A stretch of 64,000 bases of DNA, taken from positions 124,001 to 188,000 of the forward strand of contig NZ_JAFMPW010000002.1 in the NCBI RefSeq assembly GCF_026126425.1. Reading direction: 5' to 3'. Positions 34,333 to 43,128 of this stretch are shown piece by piece. The notes beneath the pieces were generated by a model. That model did not search any database and had not been told where the DNA came from. It was given only the letters and a program-made list of their open reading frames with translations. The translations under genes and the position numbers were made by a program. The DNA is from Muriicola sp. Z0-33. Its GTDB lineage: Bacteria; Bacteroidota; Bacteroidia; Flavobacteriales; Flavobacteriaceae. Numbering within the stretch: position 1 is the first letter of the stretch; the number at the start of each line of letters is the position of its first letter.

Positions 34333-35453
34333 TAGATGGTTATTGGTTTTCCATGGGTGCTTTTAATCACTTTCTTTACTATACCCGGGGATTTTACCGC
34401 TAATTTCATCAGGACTTTAGCCAAAACAGGTTGCATTAATACGGTCTGTAATTTTCTTCCCGCAGCTAGTCTTCTTTTAAAAGTAGCCTCCCATATGCTA
34501 TTATAGTCAGATTCAAGTGCCTCCCGTGATCTGTCCACAGCGCTTAAGTAAGAAATAATACATTCAGCAGCAATCTTAGCACTATGTATGGCCATTGCCA
34601 TACCGTTACCGCAAAGAGGATGTATAAGTCCTGCCGTATCGCCGCACATCAGCATATGTCTTTCAATCGTTGTCTTTTGATCAAAGGAAACCTGAGCGAT
34701 GGATAAGGGTTTATTAAATATTGGGGTCGCATTTTGCAGGAACTGTGCCAGGAAAGGATTTTTTGAAACTACATTTTTATTAAAGTGATCAATATCTTTA
34801 TAAGACTCAAAACTCTTATAATTAACTAAATAACAAAAATTAATAGCTCCGGTTTCTGTTTTAGACAAGCCAGCATATCCGCCTTTAAAATTATGAAGCG
34901 CCACCAGGTCATCCGGGAAATCTTTAAGCTGGTAATGCATTTTTATTCCCAGCCAGGGCGACTTGCGACCAACGAACTTCCTGTTCAGATCCTTATCTAA
35001 AACCGACCGTTTGCCATATGCTCCAATTACAATTTCTGAGTTGTATTTATTCCCTGATGTAGTTGTTAAGGTAAACCGATTGTTTGCGAAGTTTACATTC
35101 TTTACTGCTTCAAAAACAAATTCAACTCCGTTTGTAAGCGCTGTTAAATACAAGGCCTTGTCCAGGGCATATCTGCTAATTCCCATTCCGCCTAGTGGGA
35201 GCTTGGCAATGAACTGATTGCCTTCCCTGGTAGAGAATTGAAGTGTGTCAATGGAAACGGGGTTGGGAAGTTCTACTCCCAGGGTATCCAGATAAGGTTT
35301 AATTTCATTTGAAAGGTATTCTCCGCAAACTTTGTGGTTAGGATATCGCTGTTTCTCGATGACCAGAACTTCAAAATTGTTTTGCGATAAATGAAGTGCC
35401 GCTGTGAGTCCGGCCAATCCCCCACCAATAATTACAATGTCGTATACATTCAC
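34332..35453 (-). CDS. FAD-dependent oxidoreductase/hydroxylase of the type III PKS cluster
   Basis: 373 residues. FAD-binding motif IIGGGLAGLTAALHL is at about 8-22, then the NAD(P)H-region motif VIEKQRYPNHKVCGEYLS and the second FAD motif GDTAGLIHPLCGNGMAMA. The KVCGEYLS and GDTAG motifs place it with the geranylgeranyl reductase and aromatic hydroxylase branch. It may hydroxylate the aromatic ring or reduce a double bond. It is the first gene of the operon. A terminator of the preceding OmpA operon lies just upstream. It fits the SrsC role of turning an alkylresorcinol into a quinol, although the two proteins may not be close relatives. Confidence 0.85.
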   Translation of the reverse strand: MNVYDIVIIGGGLAGLTAALHLSQNNFEVLVIEKQRYPNHKVCGEYLSNEIKPYLDTLGVELPNPVSIDTLQFSTREGNQFIAKLPLGGMGISRYALDKALYLTALTNGVEFVFEAVKNVNFANNRFTLTTTSGNKYNSEIVIGAYGKRSVLDKDLNRKFVGRKSPWLGIKMHYQLKDFPDDLVALHNFKGGYAGLSKTETGAINFCYLVNYKSFESYKDIDHFNKNVVSKNPFLAQFLQNATPIFNKPLSIAQVSFDQKTTIERHMLMCGDTAGLIHPLCGNGMAMAIHSAKIAAECIISYLSAVDRSREALESDYNSIWEATFKRRLAAGRKLQTVLMQPVLAKVLMKLAVKSPGIVKKVIKSTHGKPITI

Positions 35454-35477
35454 TTAGGGAAGATACATATTCCAGAA

Positions 35478-35525
35478 TAAAAATCCCGCTGACCCTCCTG
35501 ATGATTCCAGACAAGACCGCGGGAT
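35478..35525 (-). terminator. Terminator of the lipocalin/OmpA operon
   Basis: On the minus strand ATCCCGC at 35525-35519 pairs with GCGGGAT at 35489-35483 across a 29-base loop, followed by Ts. It lies 28 bases past the OmpA-like gene and just upstream of the polyketide operon. Confidence 0.55.
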
Positions 35526-35552
35526 ATAAATATCTCTGGAAGGTATCCTCTT

Positions 35553-36245
35553 TTAGTTATTGGTTTTGTCTATCGCTTCCTTTTTAAGGGCTTCGCTCGC
35601 AATAATACCTAGTTCCACTCTTCTGTTTTGTGCCTTTCCCTCTGCGGTTGCATTGTCTGCTTTCGGCTGGTTTTCTCCATACCATTTTGTTGTAAACCTT
35701 TGAGCATCTATACCCTTGGATATTAAATAGTTGGTTACAGATTCTGCACGTTGCCTGGACAAATTCATGTTGTAATCATCCGGGCCGGCACTATCTGTAT
35801 GACCTTCGATAAGAATAACAGACTTAGGGTATTCTTTAAATATTTCCGCCAGTTTATCCAAGGTTTCGGCCGAAGTCCCTTTTACATTAGACTTAGCCGT
35901 ATCAAAATGCACACCGGCCTCTTCATTGAAGGTCACGTTTATTCCTTCACCAATTCTAGTAACTTCCGCTCCGGGTATTTCCTCCTCAATTTTCTCTGCC
36001 TGCCGGTCCATTCTATCGCCGATATATCCACCGGCAACTCCCCCAACAACACCTCCAATAATAGCGCCTAAAACGGTATTACCCTTACCTACATTGTTGC
36101 CGATTACGCCACCTATTACTGCTCCTCCTGCAGCACCAATCACTGCTCCTTTTTGCTTATTATTAGCATTTCTGGTAGCACTACAGCCCATTATCAGGCC
36201 AAAAACCACCAACATCATTACGTTTTTCAATACGATATTTCTCAT
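35553..36245 (-). CDS. OmpA-family lipoprotein with glycine zipper
   Basis: 230 residues from the ATG at 36243-36245. A Met 24 bases upstream lies inside the preceding gene. A lipoprotein signal ends at Cys21 (LIMGC). Residues about 32-72 are a glycine zipper (GAVIGAAGGAVIGGVIGN). Residues about 105-220 are an OmpA C-terminal peptidoglycan-binding domain with HFDTAKS, IEGHTDSAGPDDYNMNLS and NRRVELGI. It would link the outer membrane to the cell wall. It lies 4 bases downstream of the lipocalin-like lipoprotein gene. Confidence 0.9.
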   Translation of the reverse strand: MRNIVLKNVMMLVVFGLIMGCSATRNANNKQKGAVIGAAGGAVIGGVIGNNVGKGNTVLGAIIGGVVGGVAGGYIGDRMDRQAEKIEEEIPGAEVTRIGEGINVTFNEEAGVHFDTAKSNVKGTSAETLDKLAEIFKEYPKSVILIEGHTDSAGPDDYNMNLSRQRAESVTNYLISKGIDAQRFTTKWYGENQPKADNATAEGKAQNRRVELGIIASEALKKEAIDKTNN

Positions 36246-36249
36246 TCTT

Positions 36250-36732
36250 TTATTTTTTAGTGAATTCATAGACCACAGTAACTGGTTGCCCGTCCACGTT
36301 TACATTCGATTTTAAAGTCATGCTGTCTGCCGTTAAATAGGCAATGTTTAAACTATATCCCACTCCTCCAGAGATGTCCTTTAATTTTTCATCAATAAAT
36401 TTAAACTGGAATTGACTGTTATAATTTTCTGCCCGCTCTTGCACAGACCAGCGAATAAATCTTTCTCCACCGGCACATAGGCTACCATCTTTTATAGTAT
36501 ATTTCCCAGTACTGTTGTTATCTCTGAAGAACCAGGTACTGCCCTCAAAACAAATAGCTTCTGCATCATTAAAGACCACAGCCTTGAAGGTTCCTTCATT
36601 ATTTTCGAAGGAAACATCATCAAGAATCCAGGTACCACTTATTAGGTTTCTTTGGTCTCTTACCCCCTTTGTGATAGAGCAGGAGCTTAACAACAAAATT
36701 ATTGCACTCAGGTACAGCAAAGTTTTTTTCAT
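36250..36732 (-). CDS. Lipocalin-like lipoprotein
   Basis: 160 residues with a lipoprotein signal ending at LLSSCS. The mature part starts RNLISGTWILDDVSFENN, the GxW motif of lipocalin-type barrels, then WFFRDNNSTGKYTIKDG and alternating strands to VTVVYEFTKK. Probably a periplasmic-side outer membrane lipoprotein that binds small hydrophobic molecules or stabilises the envelope. It is the first gene of a two-gene operon with the OmpA-like lipoprotein (4-base gap). Confidence 0.8.
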   Translation of the reverse strand: MKKTLLYLSAIILLLSSCSITKGVRDQRNLISGTWILDDVSFENNEGTFKAVVFNDAEAICFEGSTWFFRDNNSTGKYTIKDGSLCAGGERFIRWSVQERAENYNSQFQFKFIDEKLKDISGGVGYSLNIAYLTADSMTLKSNVNVDGQPVTVVYEFTKK

Positions 36733-36880
36733 AATATTTCGTTTAGATTAACTCTTATGATATACGTTCTATTTAAGCTTTTAGTCTAAACTTTTCGATA
36801 AGATGTATCTGCCGTTCAAAATAAGTTTGGAAACAACTTATTAGCAGCGTTTTGCAGCTTTAGATTTTTTTTGGTTTTAA

Positions 36881-38857
36881 CTAGTACACCAGCAGCTCTT
36901 GTAGCGTTGCTTTAAAACGGTCTTTAGGCAAGTAATTATTTTCCAGATTTTTAGCGAATGGAATGGGGGTTTCCAGGCTGGCCACACGTTTTACAGGAGC
37001 ATCCAGGTATTCAAAACAATTCTCCATCACCATGGCAGAGATATCACTGGCGATTCCTCCAAACATGCTATCCTCCTGCAGAATGATTAGTTTCCCGGTT
37101 TTCTTTACAGATGTGAATATAGCCTCCGTATCTAGTGGCTGCAAGGAACGCAAATCCAAAATATCTGCTTTAATTTCTGTATGGGCGTCCAAAACATCCA
37201 ATGCCCAATGTACTGCAGCCCCATAGGCCACAATACTAATCTGGTCTCCCGTTCTTAACAGATTAGCTTTCCCGAAAGGCAAGGTATAATAATCTACAGG
37301 AACGTCCTGATAACTGCTTCTGTACAATGCCTTATGCTCAAAAAATAATACCGGATTAGGATCATTTATTGCGGTAGTCAATAGCCCCTTGGCATCGAAG
37401 GGAAAGGCCGGGTAGACCACTTTTAGACCCGGCGTCTTGGTGAACCAGGCTTCATTGGTTTGAGAATGAAAGGGCCCAGCCCCTACCCCAGCTCCACAGG
37501 GCATCCGGATCACCACATCGGCATTTTCATTCCAACGGTAGTGCACCTTCGCCAGATAATTTACAATTGGATTAAAGCCAGTACTTACAAAATCTGCAAA
37601 CTGCATCTCCATTACTGCTTTCATACCATTTATAGACAAGCCCATAGCTGCAGACACAATAGCCGATTCACAAATTGGAGTGTTTCTGACCCGTTCTTTT
37701 CCAAAAGCATCCACAAACCCCTCGGTAATCTTGAAAACCCCTCCATAATCGGCTATATCCTGTCCCAGGATTACCAGGTTATCATGCTTTTCCATGGCTT
37801 GTTTCAGTCCTTCAGATACCGCATCTACAAGGCGGATATTTTTAACGACATTACCAGGGTTAACTGGCTCATATATAAATTCTTTATATACGTCATATAA
37901 TTCTTTACTTTCATCTAATACAATGGCATCTTCAGCAAAAGCCTGTTTCAAATGGTCATCAATTTCATGGATAATCTCCTTCTTTATTTCCACCTCATGT
38001 TCTTCGGTGAGCAACTGGGCAGAATGGAGGTATTCCTGGTAGTTTTCAATGGGATCTTTTGCTGCCCATTTTTCCATTAATTTATGTGGAACATATTTTG
38101 TACCGCTGGCCTCCTCATGTCCGCGCATGCGAAAAGTCTTAAATTCCAGGAGTACAGGTCTTGGCATTTCTCTAATGCTCCTACAGAGTTTATCTACCTT
38201 TTTATAAACCTCCAGGATGTTGTTACCGTTTATAGTATAGGATTCTATTCCATATCCTTTACCCTTATCTGCAATTTGCTTACAGCGATATTGCTCGTTT
38301 GTAGGTGTAGATAAACCATACCCATTGTTTTCTACACAGAACAATACGGGTAAGTCCCAAACAGCTGCAACATTTAGAGCTTCGTGAAAATCTCCTTCAC
38401 TGGTTCCTCCTTCACCTGTAAAAACAGCCGTCACGTGTTTCTGTTCCTTAAGCAAATTGGCCAGTGCTATACCATCAGCCACACCCAATTGTGGTCCCAA
38501 ATGAGAGATCATTCCTATGATATTGTAGTCCTGGGTTCCAAAATGAAAGCTTCGATCACGGCCTTTTGTAAAGCCACTTGCTTTTCCCTGCCATTGGGCA
38601 AACAATCTATATAAAGGAATGTCACGACTGGTAAAGACACCCAGGTTGCGGTGCATCGGCAGAATGTATTCCTCGTCTTTCAATGCAGTAGTAACACCAA
38701 CAGAAATAGCTTCCTGCCCAATGCCACTAAACCATTTTGAAATCTTTCCCTGGCGCAGTAGAATTAGCATTTTCTCCTCTATCATCCTGGGTTTCAGCAT
38801 CCTTTTATAAAGTTCTAACTGAAGTGTTTCGGAAATGCCTTCGGCTTTGTATTTCAT
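36881..38857 (-). CDS. 2-oxoacid dehydrogenase E1, fused alpha and beta subunits
   Basis: 658 residues. Residues about 1-320 are the E1 alpha part, with thiamine diphosphate motifs GEGGTSEGDFHEALNVAAVW, ENNGYGLSTP and the RMRGHEEASG loop. Residues about 335-658 are the E1 beta part (ILGQDIADYGGVFKITEG, FGKERVRNTPICESAIV, MPCGAGVGAGPFHSQ). The fusion of both E1 chains is the usual Bacteroidota form. It decarboxylates branched-chain or related 2-oxoacids and passes the acyl group to an E2, which is not in this window. It has its own promoter at 38892-38919. Branched starter acyl-CoA from this reaction could feed lipid synthesis, a general role and not specific to the nearby cluster. Confidence 0.92.
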   Translation of the reverse strand: MKYKAEGISETLQLELYKRMLKPRMIEEKMLILLRQGKISKWFSGIGQEAISVGVTTALKDEEYILPMHRNLGVFTSRDIPLYRLFAQWQGKASGFTKGRDRSFHFGTQDYNIIGMISHLGPQLGVADGIALANLLKEQKHVTAVFTGEGGTSEGDFHEALNVAAVWDLPVLFCVENNGYGLSTPTNEQYRCKQIADKGKGYGIESYTINGNNILEVYKKVDKLCRSIREMPRPVLLEFKTFRMRGHEEASGTKYVPHKLMEKWAAKDPIENYQEYLHSAQLLTEEHEVEIKKEIIHEIDDHLKQAFAEDAIVLDESKELYDVYKEFIYEPVNPGNVVKNIRLVDAVSEGLKQAMEKHDNLVILGQDIADYGGVFKITEGFVDAFGKERVRNTPICESAIVSAAMGLSINGMKAVMEMQFADFVSTGFNPIVNYLAKVHYRWNENADVVIRMPCGAGVGAGPFHSQTNEAWFTKTPGLKVVYPAFPFDAKGLLTTAINDPNPVLFFEHKALYRSSYQDVPVDYYTLPFGKANLLRTGDQISIVAYGAAVHWALDVLDAHTEIKADILDLRSLQPLDTEAIFTSVKKTGKLIILQEDSMFGGIASDISAMVMENCFEYLDAPVKRVASLETPIPFAKNLENNYLPKDRFKATLQELLVY

Positions 38858-38891
38858 AGGGTGAACTATGGCGTTTTATACATATTTGGAA

Positions 38892-38919
38892 CAAAAGTAG
38901 GAAAATTGCAAGCAACAAA
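38892..38919 (-). promoter_or_regulatory. Promoter of the E1 dehydrogenase gene
   Basis: On the minus strand TTTG at 38919-38916 and TACTTTTG at 38899-38892 match the -33 and -7 consensus with a 16-base spacer. The -7 box is 35 bases upstream of the ATG. Confidence 0.6.
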
Positions 38920-38981
38920 ACCATAGAATTTCAAAGCAGTTTTACTCCCGGATTTTCTTAACTTTACGAGCGAACTAAAAA

Positions 38982-39938
38982 ATGAAGTTTATGAGTGCTA
39001 TACCAAGTGTAGACCTGCGCGATTTTATCTCCGGAGATGAGCAAAGAAAAGAAAAGTTCATTACTGAAATCGGTGCAGCATTTGAAGATATTGGATTTGT
39101 AGCCCTTAGGGGGCACTTCCTTTCCGATAAATTAGTGGAAGACCTTTATGCTGAAATTAAAAAGTTCTTTTCATTATCTCAGCAGGTAAAAGACAAATAT
39201 GAAATAGAAGGTATAGGGGGGCAACGAGGATATACTTCCTTTGGGAAAGAGCATGCCAAAGGCAGAACTGAAGGGGATCTTAAAGAGTTTTGGCATTTTG
39301 GCCAGTACGTTGAAAACAATCCAAAGCTGGAATCGGAATACCCTGATAACGTAGAAGTAGAAGAATTGGAACATTTCAACGAAGTGGGCAAAGAGACCTA
39401 TAAAATGCTGGAAAAAACCGCTAAATATGTGTTGCGGGCACTGGCATTGCATCTGGGATTGGAGGAGGACTATTTTGACGACTATATTAAAAACGGAAAT
39501 TCTATCCTCAGACCCATTCACTATCCGCCAATTACTTCAGAACCAAAGAATGCAGTGAGGGCCGCCGCTCACGGCGACATTAATCTTATAACGCTGCTCA
39601 TGGGAGCCCACGGACGGGGTTTACAGGTAAAGAATCATGCAGACGAATGGGTAGATGCCATTGCTGCACCAGATCAGTTAATGATCAATGTCGGTGATAT
39701 GCTTTCTCGTCTTTCCAACAACAAATTAAAATCTACAATTCACCAGGTGGTTAACCCACCTAAAGAATTATGGGGCACCTCCCGATATTCTATCCCGTTT
39801 TTTATGCATCCTATAAGTGAGATGCCGCTGAATTGCTTAGAAAAATGTATAGATGAGGACAATCCAAAGCAATTCTCCGACATTACAGCGGGAGAATTTT
39901 TACATGAACGTTTAATTGAATTAGGATTAATTAAGTAG
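38982..39938 (+). CDS. 2OG-Fe(II) dioxygenase, isopenicillin N synthase-like family
   Basis: 318 residues (an alternative Met lies at residue 4). The jelly-roll metal site is His197, Asp199 (AAAHGDINLITLL) and His254 (TIHQVVNPP). The 2-oxoglutarate-binding RxS is Arg268/Ser270 (SRYSIPFF). SAIPSVDLRDF at the start and IGGQRGYTSFGKEHAKG at about 78-94 are typical of the group. It would oxidise a small molecule or amino acid using Fe(II) and 2-oxoglutarate, and the substrate is unknown. It is divergent from the E1 gene and is followed after 29 bases by the SUI1-like gene. Confidence 0.9.
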   Translation: MKFMSAIPSVDLRDFISGDEQRKEKFITEIGAAFEDIGFVALRGHFLSDKLVEDLYAEIKKFFSLSQQVKDKYEIEGIGGQRGYTSFGKEHAKGRTEGDLKEFWHFGQYVENNPKLESEYPDNVEVEELEHFNEVGKETYKMLEKTAKYVLRALALHLGLEEDYFDDYIKNGNSILRPIHYPPITSEPKNAVRAAAHGDINLITLLMGAHGRGLQVKNHADEWVDAIAAPDQLMINVGDMLSRLSNNKLKSTIHQVVNPPKELWGTSRYSIPFFMHPISEMPLNCLEKCIDEDNPKQFSDITAGEFLHERLIELGLIK

Positions 39939-39967
39939 TTAAAATACAACTATATAAAGCACCTTTA

Positions 39968-40297
39968 ATGGACCTTCAAGATCAGTTAAAAAACCTCTTT
40001 CCGGATCATAAACCCTCCAAAGAAGAAAGTGTTTCAAACAAAGCATCAGACATTTGGATGCAAGACGCGCCTATTATTTGCAAATACGAAAAAAGAAAGG
40101 GGAAGCCAATTACCATCCTTGAAGGCTATACCGGGGCTGAAGCCGATTTTAAAAAACTGGCGAAAGAACTAAAAACTACTCTGAGTGTTGGAGGCTCATT
40201 TAAAAATGATAAAATTATTATTCAGGGAGACTACCGGGATAAAATCATGGATATCCTTATCAATAAAGGGTTTCAGGTAAAGCGCGTAGGTGGTTGA
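39968..40297 (+). CDS. SUI1/eIF1-like translation factor (YciH family)
   Basis: 109 residues. The C-terminal SUI1 domain is clear: YEKRKGKPITILEGYTG, ELKTTLSVGGSFKNDKIIIQ and the basic end INKGFQVKRVGG. The domain is homologous to eukaryotic eIF1, which controls start-codon fidelity. In bacteria YciH is suggested to affect initiation and stress response. The N-terminal 50 residues are a flexible acidic/Lys-rich extension. It sits 29 bases after the 2OG oxygenase and is probably co-transcribed with it. Confidence 0.9.
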   Translation: MDLQDQLKNLFPDHKPSKEESVSNKASDIWMQDAPIICKYEKRKGKPITILEGYTGAEADFKKLAKELKTTLSVGGSFKNDKIIIQGDYRDKIMDILINKGFQVKRVGG

Positions 40298-40408
40298 CAA
40301 GCAGCTATGATGTGAAAATAAATTATTCGTTGCGCAGAAATCTGTTAATTTTTTTTGTTTTTTTCTTTTTAATGTTACTTTTAGGAATTGAATCAAAACG
40401 AAACCTAA

Positions 40409-41341
40409 ATGAGTTCCCAATTGCACATTACCAACGGGGATAGTTTTACCCAAAAGTTAGAATCATTACAACTAAAGGGAGAAATTATTACCTGGCGCGA
40501 AATGCTGTGTGAGGGAAAGACAGAAACTAACGTAGGTAGTGAATCGTTTTGGAAAACCCGTTTTGATTTTCTTCACAAGAATTATAAAGTAAGTAAATCC
40601 TGGTTCGTAGAGAAAACACTTAAGGAGTATCGCTCACTTTGCAACCATAAACAACAAGACCAGATCATCCTCTGGTTCGAATACGACCTTTTCTGCCAGA
40701 TTAATATGCTAGCGGTGCTTAGTTGGCTTAAAACGTATCGGCGCGATGCAGAGATTTCATTGGTATGCAGTGGAGATGAAGATGAAACAGATAAGTTATA
40801 CGGTCTGAACGAGTTATCGAATGAACAATTATTAGATCTATACGAAAACAGAAAGGTACTTTCCCGCAGTGATATAGAATACGCAGATTATGTCTGGCAA
40901 CTTTACTGCAGTGATAACCCGATCCGTTTGGAAAACCTTACGGATTTTAATAATTACCAGTTTGATTATCTGGGGGATGCGGTTAAAGCCCATTTAAAGC
41001 GTTTTCCCAGTATTAAGAACGGTTTAAATGCTATTGAAAACAAGGTTTTGGAAGTAGCAGCTGAAAAGAAGCCCAGATCTAAAAAGGCATTCCTTAATAA
41101 CGTACTTCAGGATCAGGGACTCTACGGCTTCGGAGATTCGCAGTACGATAGAGTAATTACAAATCTGAAACCGTTGTTCACTTCTTTCAACCCTGTAAGA
41201 CTTTCTAAAAAAGGTAAGGAAATACTGGATAGAAAGACTAGCTACTACTCCCTTATTAAAGACAACGAGGCCTATCTTGGCGGGGCGTTAAAATACAACT
41301 ACCTCTACAATACGGATTCTGACAGAATATTAAAACTATAA
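40409..41341 (+). CDS. DUF1835 domain protein
   Basis: 310 residues, soluble. LHITNGDSFTQKLES at the start, LWFEYDLFCQINMLAVLSWL at about 90-109 and SLVCSGDEDE nearby are the DUF1835 marks. The second half is helical and ends with a winged-helix-like PVRLSKKGKEILDRKT. The fold resembles a nucleotide- or phosphate-binding Rossmann unit, but no function is known. It is the first gene of a run with the nucleoside phosphorylase (12-base gap) and the orphan binding protein. A run of Ts and a -7-like TACTTTTA precede it. Confidence 0.78.
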   Translation: MSSQLHITNGDSFTQKLESLQLKGEIITWREMLCEGKTETNVGSESFWKTRFDFLHKNYKVSKSWFVEKTLKEYRSLCNHKQQDQIILWFEYDLFCQINMLAVLSWLKTYRRDAEISLVCSGDEDETDKLYGLNELSNEQLLDLYENRKVLSRSDIEYADYVWQLYCSDNPIRLENLTDFNNYQFDYLGDAVKAHLKRFPSIKNGLNAIENKVLEVAAEKKPRSKKAFLNNVLQDQGLYGFGDSQYDRVITNLKPLFTSFNPVRLSKKGKEILDRKTSYYSLIKDNEAYLGGALKYNYLYNTDSDRILKL

Positions 41342-41353
41342 TTCCAGCATTAG

Positions 41354-42223
41354 ATGCAACTTGGTCCGTCGGAATTTATCCTTAATGCCGATAAGAGTAT
41401 TTATCACCTTAATTTACTGCCAGGAGATATAGCAGATACCATTATTACCGTAGGAGATCCTGACCGGGTATGGGAAGTCTCCAAGTATTTTGATTTTATT
41501 GAAGTTGAAAAACACAAAAGAGAGTTCAGAACGCATACCGGCCGGCTTAACAACAAAAGATTAACAGTAATTTCCACAGGGATTGGCACAGACAATATAG
41601 ACATTGTCATGAATGAACTGGACGCTCTGGTGAACATGGATTTTGATAACAGAACAGTAAAACCAGAACATACTTCCCTGGATATAGTAAGAGTAGGAAC
41701 CTCGGGATCTATACAACCCGACATTCCGTTAGACACATTTGTATTGAGTGAACTTGCTATTGGGTTCGACAATATGCTGCACTTTTACGATAGCGAAGAA
41801 ATACAACACCCAGACATTCAATTGGCTTTTATTGATCATACAAAATGGTCGGTTTTTAAATCTATCCCTTATGTAGTACGCTGTAGTGAGGAACTTGCTA
41901 TTAGGTTAAGATCGGACAATGTACAGCCTGGTTTTACCGCGACCAATGTTGGCTTTTACGGGCCACAGGGGAGAAAACTCAGACTTAGCAGAGAGGACAA
42001 CCAATTGAATAAAAAGATCTCTTCCTTCGAGTTTGAAGGAAAAAGAATTACCAACATGGAGATGGAGACCTCGGCTATTTACGGCCTGGCTGCTTTACTT
42101 GGCCATAGGGCAGTATCCATGAATTGCATCCTGGCCAACCGAAGCACAGGAGAGTTTTCACTGCATCCACACAAAGCTGTAGATGAATTGATACAATATG
42201 TTCTGGATAGACTTACCAGATGA
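41354..42223 (+). CDS. Nucleoside phosphorylase (uridine phosphorylase-like)
   Basis: 289 residues of the PNP/UDP phosphorylase fold. It shows the phosphate-binding VGDPDRVWEVSKYF near residue 35, STGIGTDNIDIVMNELDAL at about 75, IVRVGTSGSIQPDIPLDT at about 115-132 and the substrate motif NMEMETSAIYGLAALLGHRA near 235. It splits nucleosides with phosphate to free base and ribose-1-phosphate (salvage). Exact base preference cannot be decided from the motifs. It starts 12 bases after the DUF1835 gene, so the two are co-transcribed. Confidence 0.88.
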   Translation: MQLGPSEFILNADKSIYHLNLLPGDIADTIITVGDPDRVWEVSKYFDFIEVEKHKREFRTHTGRLNNKRLTVISTGIGTDNIDIVMNELDALVNMDFDNRTVKPEHTSLDIVRVGTSGSIQPDIPLDTFVLSELAIGFDNMLHFYDSEEIQHPDIQLAFIDHTKWSVFKSIPYVVRCSEELAIRLRSDNVQPGFTATNVGFYGPQGRKLRLSREDNQLNKKISSFEFEGKRITNMEMETSAIYGLAALLGHRAVSMNCILANRSTGEFSLHPHKAVDELIQYVLDRLTR

Positions 42224-42264
42224 ATCTATTCTTATCCATATACTTTTAAGCCATAACAGCATAA

Positions 42265-43128
42265 ATGAAAAAAGTAAGAATTATTGGAGTCCCTGAGCAC
42301 TTTAATCTTCCCTGGCATCTTGCTATAGACGAAGGAGCCTTTCATGAGCGTGGGATAAGTTTGCAATGGACAGATGTCCCGGAAGGCACTGGCAGAATGT
42401 GTCAAATGCTCCAGGATAATGAAGCAGATCTGGCGATCATCCTTACCGAAGGCATTGTAAAAAGCATCACAGAAGGAAATCCGGTAAAAATTGTACAGGA
42501 GTATATAGGTTCTCCCCTGCAATGGGGAATCCATGTTGCTGCATCATCCCAATATAACAGCATTTCGTCACTGGAAGGCACTAAGGCAGCCATCAGTCGC
42601 TATGGCAGTGGCAGTCACCTTATGGCCTACGTTAATGCACAAAATCATAATTGGGATACTGACAGTCTGAAGTTCGAAGTCATCAACAATCTGGACGGAG
42701 CAGTTACGGCGCTTACAGAAGACCACGCGCAATATTTTATGTGGGAACATTTTACCACCAAACCATTAGTAGATAAAGGCATTTTCAGGCGGTTGGGAGA
42801 TTGCCCTACTCCCTGGCCGTGCTTTGTTATTGCTGCAAGGGAAGAATTTATAAGTCAAAACACTTCTGTACTGCAACATATACTGGAAATAATCAACTTG
42901 TATAGTTCGGAATTTAAAAAGATTCCAAGCATAGATCGCACCCTGGCCAACAGCTATGGTTTAGAATTGGCAGATGTAGTTGAATGGCTTTCAATAACAA
43001 GTTGGAGCCAAACTAATATTGATAGTCAAGTTATTGATAATGTACAGAATACACTTTATCATTTAAAGTTAATTAAAGATAAACTATCGTACAAGGAAAT
43101 CGTGTGGTCAGCGGCTACCAATCAATAG
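42265..43128 (+). CDS. Cytoplasmic periplasmic-binding-protein-like fold, SsuA/THI5-type
   Basis: 287 residues. MKKVRIIGVPEHFNLPWHLA and GAFHERGISLQWTDVPEG at about 29-46 are typical of SsuA/NMT1/THI5-like two-lobe binding proteins (type 2 fold). VKIVQEYIGSPLQWGIHVAA and AAISRYGSGSHLMAYV give the ligand hinge. There is no signal peptide, and no ABC permease or ATPase is nearby, so it is not a normal transporter component. It could be a cytosolic sensor, a cofactor-binding protein or a THI5-like enzyme. Its end overlaps the convergent uracil-DNA glycosylase gene by 14 bases. Confidence 0.75.
   Translation: MKKVRIIGVPEHFNLPWHLAIDEGAFHERGISLQWTDVPEGTGRMCQMLQDNEADLAIILTEGIVKSITEGNPVKIVQEYIGSPLQWGIHVAASSQYNSISSLEGTKAAISRYGSGSHLMAYVNAQNHNWDTDSLKFEVINNLDGAVTALTEDHAQYFMWEHFTTKPLVDKGIFRRLGDCPTPWPCFVIAAREEFISQNTSVLQHILEIINLYSSEFKKIPSIDRTLANSYGLELADVVEWLSITSWSQTNIDSQVIDNVQNTLYHLKLIKDKLSYKEIVWSAATNQ

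Noticed and set aside
43115-43128. Overlap of the convergent ends of ung and the binding-protein gene
   Set aside because: Real, and similar to the 15-base overlap at 62510-62524, but short convergent overlaps are ordinary in compact bacterial genomes.
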